Part shown: one piece after another, positions 56,915 to 64,000 of the stretch
How the letters are laid out: each line of letters begins with the position of its first letter
Position numbering within the stretch: the first letter of the stretch is position 1
Assembly (NCBI RefSeq): GCF_900168015.1
Contig: NZ_FUYR01000001.1
Location: 529,968 to 593,967 of the forward strand
Length of the DNA stretch: 64,000 bases
Origin: Daejeonella lutea
Lineage (GTDB): Bacteria > Bacteroidota > Bacteroidia > Sphingobacteriales > Sphingobacteriaceae
Direction of reading: 5' to 3'
Translations under genes and position numbers: made by a program
The notes under the pieces: model-generated
What the model was told of the DNA's origin: nothing
Database searches by the model: none
The model's input: the letters and a program-made list of their open reading frames with translations, nothing else

Positions 56915-58375
56915 TCACCTCTTCGGCAATGTCACCTTCCAAATCCTCCCTCCAGCCGAACCCTCAGCTCCATGCTCGATCACATAAATTTTATTATCGA
57001 GCAGAACTGCGTCCACCGGGGCATTAAAGTTATTTGCGATACTGGTAGTTTTCATGTAAAAATTGTCGGCTGCGGCATTGTACTGCATGTCCATGTGGAG
57101 GAGATCTTTCCCACCTTTTCGTAGCAGGTTAGTGCCCGGACGGTCGGAGCCGCCGCCATATCTGAAAACAAAACCATCGCCTTTAAATTCAGGTGAAAGA
57201 GCGTTCTTCGTGTCGAAAACTAATCCGAGTGGCACGCTGTGCGCGTTGAATGTACTTACGGAGCGGCCGGTTATGTCGCCATCTACAATTTTCCCGGTAG
57301 CAATATCACGGTACTCATTAGCTGCCGGTCCGATGTTCTGGACACCTGCCGAGAATTTAACACCCGCAGGGATTTTTGGAAAATCAGGATCATTTCTGAA
57401 ATATTTAACTACCCATGCGTGCGCTCCCGGGCTAATGAACGGATCGGTAGCCGGATCTGGCACCCATGGAGAGAACTGCTGCGGATTTTCAACGCCTGCC
57501 ATTTGCCATGGGAATCCAAAATGATGGCCTTGTCTGATCCAGAACATTTCTTCTGACTGGTCGTAGTCGCCTGAATTCACCACGCCAAAAAGGTTATTGT
57601 TTCCATCGAATGCCATATCATAGGCATTCCGTATCCCCTCGGCATAAATGTATCCCAGTTCTTTCATTTTTTCAGTTTCAGCAGGCAAAACCAGGTTTTC
57701 TGCACCAACCGGGAACCGGTAAACTTTAGAAGTCAATCCATTGTCGCGGGCGTTCGGGTAAGCACCTCGGTTATCCTGAACTTCTCCGTGGTCTGTCCGG
57801 GCTCCCGAATTTACATAGATGTATTTTTTGTCGGGACTGATCTCCAGGGCATTCCAGCCATGATCAAAAGTTGTGGCATTGGTACCATATTCAACGGTGT
57901 TAAAAACTTCGACTAATGCCGGCTTTGCTTTTGACACATCATATTTTACCATCCTCCCCTTAGTTCCTTTGCCGCCGTTTGCACTGATGTTCCCACATAA
58001 ATACAGGGTATTGTTTAAAAAAGTCGCACCCTGAAGCCTCGTGATACCGTGATCGGCCGCCGAGAATACTTTATGTTCTGCGGCTTTAGGGGTATCAAAA
58101 TCGGATATGCGAAAAACATTTCCATCAAATGTAGAGTACCAAAATTCCCCCGTCTTTGGGTTGCGTATAAGCCTCACCCCGAGTGGTCCGATGTCCATTA
58201 CTTTTTCAATGGTGACATCCGGACGCAGCGATACCGGAGTTTTTATGGGTGCCACCTGTCTGGTGGGTGCAGGCGAAGGTGCTGTAGTTGTTTGTTGGGA
58301 AGCAGCAGATAGTGCACATGACAAAAACAGGGCTAAAAGCCCTGTTTGTCTGATGCTGCAATTAAATGATTGCAT
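56915..58375 (-). CDS. Secreted glucose/sorbosone dehydrogenase-like beta-propeller protein
   Basis: A 486-aa protein with a signal peptide (about 1-26, SAASQ). The propeller resembles PQQ-dependent glucose/sorbosone dehydrogenase-type proteins: HGITRLQGATFLNNTLYLCGN, YIYAEGIRNAYDMAFDGNNNLFGV and HHFGFPWQMAG. The PQQ-ligand residues cannot be confirmed by eye, so a binding or lactonase role is also possible. It is co-directional with the amidohydrolase gene 24 bases upstream, so they probably share an operon. A Pro/Thr/Ala-rich linker follows the signal peptide. Confidence 0.75.
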   Translation of the reverse strand: MQSFNCSIRQTGLLALFLSCALSAASQQTTTAPSPAPTRQVAPIKTPVSLRPDVTIEKVMDIGPLGVRLIRNPKTGEFWYSTFDGNVFRISDFDTPKAAEHKVFSAADHGITRLQGATFLNNTLYLCGNISANGGKGTKGRMVKYDVSKAKPALVEVFNTVEYGTNATTFDHGWNALEISPDKKYIYVNSGARTDHGEVQDNRGAYPNARDNGLTSKVYRFPVGAENLVLPAETEKMKELGYIYAEGIRNAYDMAFDGNNNLFGVVNSGDYDQSEEMFWIRQGHHFGFPWQMAGVENPQQFSPWVPDPATDPFISPGAHAWVVKYFRNDPDFPKIPAGVKFSAGVQNIGPAANEYRDIATGKIVDGDITGRSVSTFNAHSVPLGLVFDTKNALSPEFKGDGFVFRYGGGSDRPGTNLLRKGGKDLLHMDMQYNAAADNFYMKTTSIANNFNAPVDAVLLDNKIYVIEHGAEGSAGGRIWKVTLPKR

Positions 58376-58399
58376 TTGTATTTTTCTAATTAATGGATC

Positions 58400-59734
58400 T
58401 TATTGTCTTGGGCCACCATTTGCTGGCCTTACTCTTGGCGCGTTTGGTATTACATTTGGCTCAGCAATAGCATTCAGGTTGTAAACAATTCTTCCTGCCC
58501 GGATCGTCATTTCTGTTTCAAGACGTTCTTTTCCGGCAATCTTACCGTCACGTGCATAATAACCGAAATCACCTTTTCTGAGAGTGAAGATAGCGATATC
58601 AGCATCGGAGCCCACTGATAGATTCCCCAATTCTGGGCGTTTTATCTGCTGTGCCGGATTCCATGTTGAAGCTTTGATGACATCTTTAAATGGCATTCCC
58701 ATTGCCATAAATAGTGACATAATATTAGGCATGTTCTTCATGGCATTGTTCATACTTCCTGTGTGCAGGTCAGTGCTGATCGAATTAGGATAGAAGCCAC
58801 TTTTGATAGCCGGGATACCCTGAGAGAAAAGGAAGCTGGAACCGCCAAAACCTACGTCGAATATTACGCCCCTTTTTTGTGCTTTGATCGCATAATCCTT
58901 AACCTTTTTCGTGTCAACATTTACGATCGATTCGCGTCCGCTTTGAGTGGTCAGGCCGACTTGCGGATCTCCTCCAAACGCATGTGTATACATGTCGCCA
59001 GGGCGGAATTTTACGTTAAAAAGTGAATCAAGCGGCAGGAATGGCGTAGCCGAGCCGAAATCCACCATGATAGGGATATTTGCGAGTCTTCCCGCCTCCA
59101 GGGCCCTGTCCGTAGGAATCCAGGAGTGCGCTAAAGGCCCGCGGCCGCTGAAATGCGCCAGCTTAACGCCAACGATATGCTCCGGGTATTTCTTCGCCAT
59201 ATCGGCTGTGGCTTTCGGATCCATGTGCTCTATGTCACTTTCGTTCCGGCTGTCCATACCTTCACTAACAATGTTAAGCATTGCCAGTACTCGTGTTTGC
59301 GACTGATCAATAGTTTGTTTCTTATATAACTCAAAACTTTTGTAACCCGGACTGCCGGCATCTACAACAGTGGTAACGCCTGCTGGAAAAGTAAAGCCGT
59401 CTGCAGGGAGACCAGCACGGGCATTCATATAACCTGTACCATCCTGTCCCCAAAAGAAGTGCACATGCAGGTCGATCAGTCCCGGAGTAATATACATTCC
59501 TTTTGCATTAACTAACTGAGTGCCCTGGCTACCATCAATGTTTTTAGCAATCAGTGCAATTTTGCCGTCCTTAACGGCAATATCCATTACCGCATCCACA
59601 TTGTTTTTAGGATCGATGATATGACCGCCCTTGATGACAATACTATAAGGCTTAACTGGCTCGTTTTGCTGAGCCATAAGCCCTGTGCAGAAGAAGATCA
59701 GCATAGAAAAAAGTAAGAGTTGTTTTTGTTTCAT
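58400..59734 (-). CDS. Secreted amidohydrolase/deacetylase-family metallohydrolase
   Basis: A 444-aa TIM-barrel amidohydrolase with a signal peptide (about 1-21, GLMAQ). Metal-site landmarks are LIDLHVHFFW (HxH), the lysine in VGVKLAHFSGRGP (candidate carboxylated Lys), MYTHAFGG and the terminal Asp in STDLHTG. It resembles the EF_0837-type amidohydrolase/deacetylase group, whose genes are often beside SelA-like PLP enzymes, as here. It likely releases an acyl group from an N-acyl compound outside the cytoplasm. The upstream region carries a fecR-like leader motif (59847-59905). Confidence 0.83.
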   Translation of the reverse strand: MKQKQLLLFSMLIFFCTGLMAQQNEPVKPYSIVIKGGHIIDPKNNVDAVMDIAVKDGKIALIAKNIDGSQGTQLVNAKGMYITPGLIDLHVHFFWGQDGTGYMNARAGLPADGFTFPAGVTTVVDAGSPGYKSFELYKKQTIDQSQTRVLAMLNIVSEGMDSRNESDIEHMDPKATADMAKKYPEHIVGVKLAHFSGRGPLAHSWIPTDRALEAGRLANIPIMVDFGSATPFLPLDSLFNVKFRPGDMYTHAFGGDPQVGLTTQSGRESIVNVDTKKVKDYAIKAQKRGVIFDVGFGGSSFLFSQGIPAIKSGFYPNSISTDLHTGSMNNAMKNMPNIMSLFMAMGMPFKDVIKASTWNPAQQIKRPELGNLSVGSDADIAIFTLRKGDFGYYARDGKIAGKERLETEMTIRAGRIVYNLNAIAEPNVIPNAPRVRPANGGPRQ

Positions 59735-60041
59735 TGTAAATAAATTAGGATTTAGTGTTATGATTGATTGCAGCGTGAAAATACATTTGATTTGCAGAAT
59801 TCTCCCGTCAGATGCGGTTTAATTCTATCTTATTTTAGTTACATTATAATAAAAGAGTCTAAAAAATACTTTTCCCCCTAGTGTGTATAAAAATATTAAT
59901 AAGATAATATGGAGATTATGCACTTTTACAGGAGCAGGTGTTTGAAAACTGATTTAATTCAAAAGGATCGTTTGTTAAGGGCAAATTGTCGAAATGTTAT
60001 ATTTTGAATTTTAATTATTTTTAAATAAGTTTAAACTTCTT
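59735..60041. promoter_or_regulatory. Divergent region with fecR-type leader motif on the minus strand
   Basis: No gene is in these 307 bases between the amidohydrolase (minus) and an ECF sigma factor (plus). Reading the minus strand from 59905 down to 59847 gives attaatatttttata, cactagggggaaaag, then ttagactcttttatt. This is close to the 41588-41650 leader of fecR: same order and similar spacing. The ATG at the equivalent position on the minus strand is followed at once by TAA, so no fecR is encoded. It could be a sigma-dependent promoter for the amidohydrolase operon. Confidence 0.45.
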
Positions 60042-60587
60042 ATGACTGAGATGATATTTATAGATGACACAGAACTGATGGATCGTTTGCGTGCAGGAGA
60101 TGATCTGGCCTTGAAAGTCATTTATAAAAAATATTGGAGCTTGCTCTACAACTCAGCATTCAATATGCTTCAGGATCAACAGGCCTGCGAGGACATTATC
60201 CAGGAACTTTTTATCAACCTTTGGAATAAAAGGGAGCAGATAGAAATAAAAGCTTCATTGAAATCTTACCTTTTTGCATCTGTTCGTTACGAAGTATTCC
60301 GCCAGGTACGTCACGGCTCGGTGAGAGAGGATATTTTTGAGAATATTCAGGATCGACTGCAAACACCATCGGAGTACGGAAATATTGAACATCGTGAGTT
60401 GCTTTCATATGTCAATTCAATCGTGAATAATCTCTCTGAAAAATGCAAGGTAGTTTATAAGCTGAGCCGAGAAGAACAGCTTTCTCATAAAGAGATAGCT
60501 ACCAAGCTGGACATTTCTACCAAAACTGTTGAAAATCACCTGAATAAGGCCTTACGTCAACTGCGGATTTCCCTCGGGCTGTGGTAA
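60042..60587 (+). CDS. Orphan ECF-type RNA polymerase sigma factor
   Basis: A 181-aa sigma-70 family protein: region 2 with YKKYWSLLYNSAFNMLQDQQACEDIIQELFINLWNKRE (about 26-65) and region 4 helix-turn-helix with SREEQLSHKEIATKLDISTKTVENHLNKALRQLR (about 140-175). It is similar in plan to the sigma factor at 41006, but no FecR or SusC follows, so its regulator must act from elsewhere or it is constitutive. The minus-strand leader motif upstream may be its target. Confidence 0.9.
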   Translation: MTEMIFIDDTELMDRLRAGDDLALKVIYKKYWSLLYNSAFNMLQDQQACEDIIQELFINLWNKREQIEIKASLKSYLFASVRYEVFRQVRHGSVREDIFENIQDRLQTPSEYGNIEHRELLSYVNSIVNNLSEKCKVVYKLSREEQLSHKEIATKLDISTKTVENHLNKALRQLRISLGLW

Positions 60588-60659
60588 TTTAAAATCCAGC
60601 ATATTCATCGTACTGTTAAGATCTTTTATATTGATCAGGGTGTGTAGATAGACTGTAAA

Positions 60660-61020
60660 TCAAAAATGCTTAGCGGCAATATTGATAAAATATTCCACGT
60701 CTCTCATCTTACCTCTGTCTTTCAGGCCAACTTTGGCTTGAACATGGAATGTCCTATTTAGTCCATGCCCGATTAGCCTGACTGGGTTTATCCTTGGCGT
60801 TATACCCGTATTTTTTAACGGTTTCAGGCTGCAGTCACTCGGAATATATACCTTCTCCCATCACCCCCATTCCATTGTTGAGTTTGTAAGAAATTGTTTC
60901 AATGGAACCTTTTGTGCCCGATTTAATACCTGTTATTATCCCATAAAGCAATGCTGCGAAAAAATTAATCGACTGAAATTCTGACTCATATCTAATTGTT
61001 TCAGAATAAGCGTAACCTAT
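60660..61020 (-). pseudogene. Possible decayed coding stretch in the gap after the orphan sigma factor
   Basis: The 506-base gap 60588-61093 has no intact gene. On the minus strand, one frame is open from 61020 to a TGA at 60835-60837 (readable as coding-like, with segments such as SINFFAALLYGIITGIKSG), and continues beyond it to a TAG at 60754-60756. A second frame is open from 60860 to the stop at 60660-60662 and ends AKVGLKDRGKMRDVEYFINI. Neither has a proper start. This looks like the 3' remains of a gene broken by a frameshift or a stop; I do not recognise the family, and chance is possible. Confidence 0.3.
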
Positions 61021-61093
61021 TTAGCTCTACTCAGTAGAAGGCGATTGTAGTGTCCCCAAGGGGAATATTTTATTGGTTTGAGTTTCGTGAATA

Positions 61094-63697
61094 ATGTTTG
61101 CCAAATCGAAGAATATGAGTGCAGTAAATGTTGCGTTGCAGTTTTTTCGCCGATATCCGCGGAGAATTAATTTTTTTCTGATAATAGCATTGACTTTCTG
61201 CCCATGCTTGGTTTTAGGAAGTGATGTTATGATCACTTCGCATTACGAAATACCTCCATTTTCGAACTCATATAGATCAGTTCCTTCAAATACCCGGTTT
61301 AATAATGATTCTATAAAATCAAATGCGGGAAAATCAGCTGTAAACCTGGGGGCTCCAATAATTGCTAGCGATTTCCCTGCGTCAATAAGTTATGGAAAAG
61401 AATACAAAGGCATTATTAAAGTAGCATCGGCTAATCCTTTTGAAACAAGGATCAGTGCTGATGTTAAACCTGATTTTCTGACTTTCCGTTCTGGCGTGTT
61501 TTTTAGACTGTTCGCCGGGAGTACAGTTTTAGGAACAGCAAATGGTCCGCGCTTGTCAGCCCGGTTTTATGCACCCTGTGCATTGACTACAGATTCTGAA
61601 GGAAACCTTTATATCGCCGATCAGGCTGACAATAGAATCCGGAAAATAAATCAGGCAGGAATTGTCTCAACGGTAGCTGGCAGTATAAGCGCGGGCTTCA
61701 AAGATGGTGCTGCGGCTGAAGCCCGTTTTGATTCCCCATTTGGTATTGCGGTGGGCGAAACCGGTGCACTTTTTATCTCTGATCAGGAAAATAATGCTAT
61801 CCGCATGATCAGTGCGGACGGTATGGTATCAACGTTTGCAGGTGGTAAAACAAGCGGGTACGTAGACGGTGCTGCTCAAGATGCAAAGTTCCGATATCCA
61901 TCAGGAATTTGCAGGGATATAAAGGGAAACCTCTATGTGGCAGACCGCGGTAATCATTGTATAAGAAAGATCTCACCCGACGGAATCGTAACAACTCTAG
62001 CTGGCAGCGGTCAGCCTGGATTTGCAGACGGGAAAGGATCCGCTGCAAAGTTTAGTTCGCCAACAGGTGTTGCTGTTGACAGTTTAGGGTATGTCTTTGT
62101 GGCCGATCAGATCAATAACCGGATCAGGAAAATTAGCCCTGATGGCCTAGTATCAACTCTTGCTGGAAGCGGCGAATTTTCGAAACTTGACGGTAATGGT
62201 AAGAATGCAGCCTTCAGGTATCCTACAAGTATAATTATTGATCCAAAAGGTGGGTTTTATGTTTCAGATCAGTTGAACCACACGATCAGGAGATTAAGTA
62301 ATTCAGGTGTAGTAAGTACGATCACTCCATTTGCTGTAGGGGAGGTGAAGGACGATACTCAGTCGTTTAAGAATCCCATGGGCTTATGTATAAATAAGGA
62401 AGGTAAGCTCATGGTGGCCGACTTTAACAACCATTCAATTAAAGAGATATCCGCTGAGGCAAGCCTAGCAGGTATTGCTGAAAAATCACAGTTGGGCAAG
62501 TATAAGGTTGTACTTAAAGCCAGTAATGAACACGGAAGTGATGTGAAATCTATCGCTGTGCTTGTTAGAGATACTATCGCTCCCCTAATAACAAAGATTT
62601 TTCCGGAGAACGGGACGACAGGATTAGGGAGAAATTTCGATCTGATGATAAATTTTGAAGAAGAGATACGTTTAAACAAATCCGGATCTCTATCCTTTTA
62701 TACCGGAGACCAGCTTGTGCGTAAGTATAACTTGTCTGACGCATTTGCCGCCAATGAGCTTATTATTTCAGACGATGATAAAACTATTACCCTTAAAGTG
62801 AAAAGTATGCCTGCAGGTGCATCCATTTCGGTGAATGCAGAGTTTGGAATGGTTAGCGATACTTCTGGTAACTTATTTAAAAACACCTCCGCCCAATCTC
62901 AATCCTGGACCTTGACAACCAAGCCACTGCAGCAGCAGGCTATCGAACTAGGTGATATTCCTGGTAAAATTTACGGTGACCCGGCTTTTAATGCCGGACC
63001 GATGCAATCCTCAGCTGGGCTACCTGTTAGATATTATACTTTGAATCCGGAAATACTGCAAGTCGCAGGGGATTCTGTAAAAATCTTAAAAACTGGCAGT
63101 ACAAAGATAATTGCAGTGCAGGAAGGCAACAGCGAATTCGCAGCAGCACGTCTCGAGCGTGCTGTAACAGTGGTGCCGCGAAATATTATCATTCGGCCTG
63201 TTCCCGGCCAATCGGGTTTTGGCGGCGAAGCTGTCCCGCCGATTAAATTTGAACTTGTTGCCGGAATGGTGTTAAAAACGGATGAGTTTACAGGGAGCTT
63301 ACAAATAGCGCCCGGCAGTTCAATCGGGACTTATCCTATAACAATAGGTAACCTAAGTCTGGGTGAAAATTATGCCCTGACACTTGAACCGGGAACATTT
63401 GAAGTAATTGCTGCACCTGCTGCCATCAAGCCAGCAGTTAGCTGTACAAACCTGATTTCCGCGAATGCTGACGGGATTAACGATATGTTTATTGTGAGGA
63501 ACATTGAACAGTATCCGGGCAATGAATTAAGGATTGTAGATCGCAGTGGCATGATAGTATTCAGGCAAAAAAACTACGAGAATAACTGGGATGGCAGATA
63601 TAAGGGTACTAGGCTGCCAGTTGGCACTTACTATTACCACCTTGATCTGGGCAATAATACCGGACAGCTCAAAGGCCACATATCTCTTGTAGACTAG
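61094..63697 (+). CDS. Large secreted NHL-repeat protein with gliding-motility/T9SS C-terminal domain
   Basis: An 867-aa protein. After an N-terminal hydrophobic segment (about 23-45; start may instead be the ATG at 61115) and a beta domain, five to six NHL-type repeats follow at about 145-440 (NLYIADQADNRIRKIN, NLYVADRGNHCIRKIS, YVFVADQINNRIRKIS), forming a propeller. Then come an Ig-like SwmB/Big_5-type domain (about 485-600: IFPENGTTGLGRNFDLMINFE), two MBG-type domains (about 610-780) and a C-terminal type B sorting domain (about 785-867: LISANADGINDMFIVRN to TYYYHLDL). It should be exported by the type IX system. The substrate is unknown. Confidence 0.85.
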   Translation: MFAKSKNMSAVNVALQFFRRYPRRINFFLIIALTFCPCLVLGSDVMITSHYEIPPFSNSYRSVPSNTRFNNDSIKSNAGKSAVNLGAPIIASDFPASISYGKEYKGIIKVASANPFETRISADVKPDFLTFRSGVFFRLFAGSTVLGTANGPRLSARFYAPCALTTDSEGNLYIADQADNRIRKINQAGIVSTVAGSISAGFKDGAAAEARFDSPFGIAVGETGALFISDQENNAIRMISADGMVSTFAGGKTSGYVDGAAQDAKFRYPSGICRDIKGNLYVADRGNHCIRKISPDGIVTTLAGSGQPGFADGKGSAAKFSSPTGVAVDSLGYVFVADQINNRIRKISPDGLVSTLAGSGEFSKLDGNGKNAAFRYPTSIIIDPKGGFYVSDQLNHTIRRLSNSGVVSTITPFAVGEVKDDTQSFKNPMGLCINKEGKLMVADFNNHSIKEISAEASLAGIAEKSQLGKYKVVLKASNEHGSDVKSIAVLVRDTIAPLITKIFPENGTTGLGRNFDLMINFEEEIRLNKSGSLSFYTGDQLVRKYNLSDAFAANELIISDDDKTITLKVKSMPAGASISVNAEFGMVSDTSGNLFKNTSAQSQSWTLTTKPLQQQAIELGDIPGKIYGDPAFNAGPMQSSAGLPVRYYTLNPEILQVAGDSVKILKTGSTKIIAVQEGNSEFAAARLERAVTVVPRNIIIRPVPGQSGFGGEAVPPIKFELVAGMVLKTDEFTGSLQIAPGSSIGTYPITIGNLSLGENYALTLEPGTFEVIAAPAAIKPAVSCTNLISANADGINDMFIVRNIEQYPGNELRIVDRSGMIVFRQKNYENNWDGRYKGTRLPVGTYYYHLDLGNNTGQLKGHISLVD

Positions 63698-63886
63698 TAA
63701 GGAATAGGGTTCTCTGGGTTGCGACCAGCACTGTTGAAAAAAAGATTAATTTTTCACAAAACTTTCTTTCAATCCCAAATAAAACTATGCATATTTAGCA
63801 GTTGTCAATACTTTAACGGGCGGAAGGATATTAGTTTTTTCTGCGTAAAGGATTCATGGCGTGTTTCCTGTTACGAATGATGAATT

Positions 63887-64000
63887 ATGATTAGTGTTGA
63901 CGATTTATTGCAGGTTCTTAAAATTTCCCCTGCGCCCCTGGCCTTAATAGGTCTTTCTCAAAATTCAAACCAGCTTCTGTTTGCAAACAACTGCTACCAA
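63887..64000 (+). CDS. Partial gene, PAS-like N-terminus, cut by window edge
   Basis: An ATG at 63887 opens a frame that runs 38 codons to the last base. The translation starts MISVDDLLQVLKISPAPLAL and continues IGLSQNSNQLLFANNCYQ, which resembles the start of a PAS domain of a sensor kinase. The gene is truncated by the window end, so the rest cannot be described. The 63698-63886 gap holds nothing recognisable. Confidence 0.5.
   Translation, partial: MISVDDLLQVLKISPAPLALIGLSQNSNQLLFANNCYQ

Noticed and set aside
1-64000. CRISPR array, tRNA, rRNA, integrase or insertion sequence
   Set aside because: No regularly spaced repeat-spacer pattern, no tRNA-like fold and no transposase or recombinase motif was seen; the tandem repeats found have no spacers.

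Overview
The window looks like a chromosomal segment of an aerobic Bacteroidota bacterium of the Sphingobacteriaceae type (Pedobacter/Mucilaginibacter-like). The grounds are a SusC/SusD pair driven by an ECF sigma/FecR pair, a MoaC-MoaB fusion, a protein with a C-terminal gliding-motility/type IX secretion sorting domain, TonB-linked barrels with carboxypeptidase-regulatory-like domains, a copper-type formylglycine-generating enzyme, and start sites without evident Shine-Dalgarno sequences. Family calls come from reading the sequence; no database search was run.

Layout. 0.2-2.3 kb: moaCB and a secreted esterase, both on the minus strand. 2.5-8.1 kb: lactate-utilisation genes lutA-lutB-lutC, overlapping by ATGA, followed by a malate synthase homologue and a secreted serine hydrolase. 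8.2-10.9 kb (minus): a TonB-type outer-membrane barrel. 11.2-26.3 kb (plus): a tightly packed block of exported proteins: two AGE-type epimerase-like paralogues, an iduronate-2-sulfatase-like sulfatase, an amidohydrolase, a DUF4861 protein, an aldo/keto reductase, a formylglycine-generating enzyme, a Gfo/Idh/MocA oxidoreductase, a cytochrome-c-containing dehydrogenase-like lipoprotein and a beta-helix protein. 26.3-27.2 kb (minus): an SMP-30-like protein. 27.4-40.7 kb (plus): an Nramp-like transporter lacking the metal-site motifs, then nagA, nagB, a NagP-type importer, two heparinase II/III-family proteins, a fructuronate-reductase-type SDR and uxuA. 41.0-47.9 kb: sigma factor, FecR, SusC, SusD. 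48.0-50.3 kb (minus): GH20 hexosaminidase. 50.8-59.7 kb: a second module with DUF485/ActP, a Tat-signal SelA-like PLP enzyme, LldP lactate permease, RidA, a glucose/sorbosone-dehydrogenase-like protein and a secreted amidohydrolase. 60.0-64.0 kb: an ECF sigma factor without FecR, a decayed coding stretch, a large NHL-repeat T9SS protein and the start of a PAS-like gene cut by the window edge.

How it fits together (inference). The 11-50 kb block reads as a polysaccharide utilisation region for an acidic, probably sulfated, N-acetylhexosamine/uronate glycan such as a glycosaminoglycan. SusC/D binds and imports oligosaccharides, heparinase-type lyases, sulfatase and GH20 cut them, GlcNAc goes through NagP/NagA/NagB, and uronate goes through fructuronate reductase and mannonate dehydratase. 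A GH88 hydrolase, an N-acetylglucosamine kinase and a uronate isomerase are not in the window. The 50.8-59.7 kb block looks like an extracytoplasmic amide/amino-compound degradation module coupled to acetate and lactate-type carboxylate importers, and lutABC could use the lactate.

Non-coding structure worth attention: two related intergenic repeat arrays on either side of ridA, several dyad modules close to stop codons, a fecR-type leader motif repeated upstream of the secreted amidohydrolase opposite the orphan sigma factor, and a 12-base palindrome-like word shared by two promoter regions.
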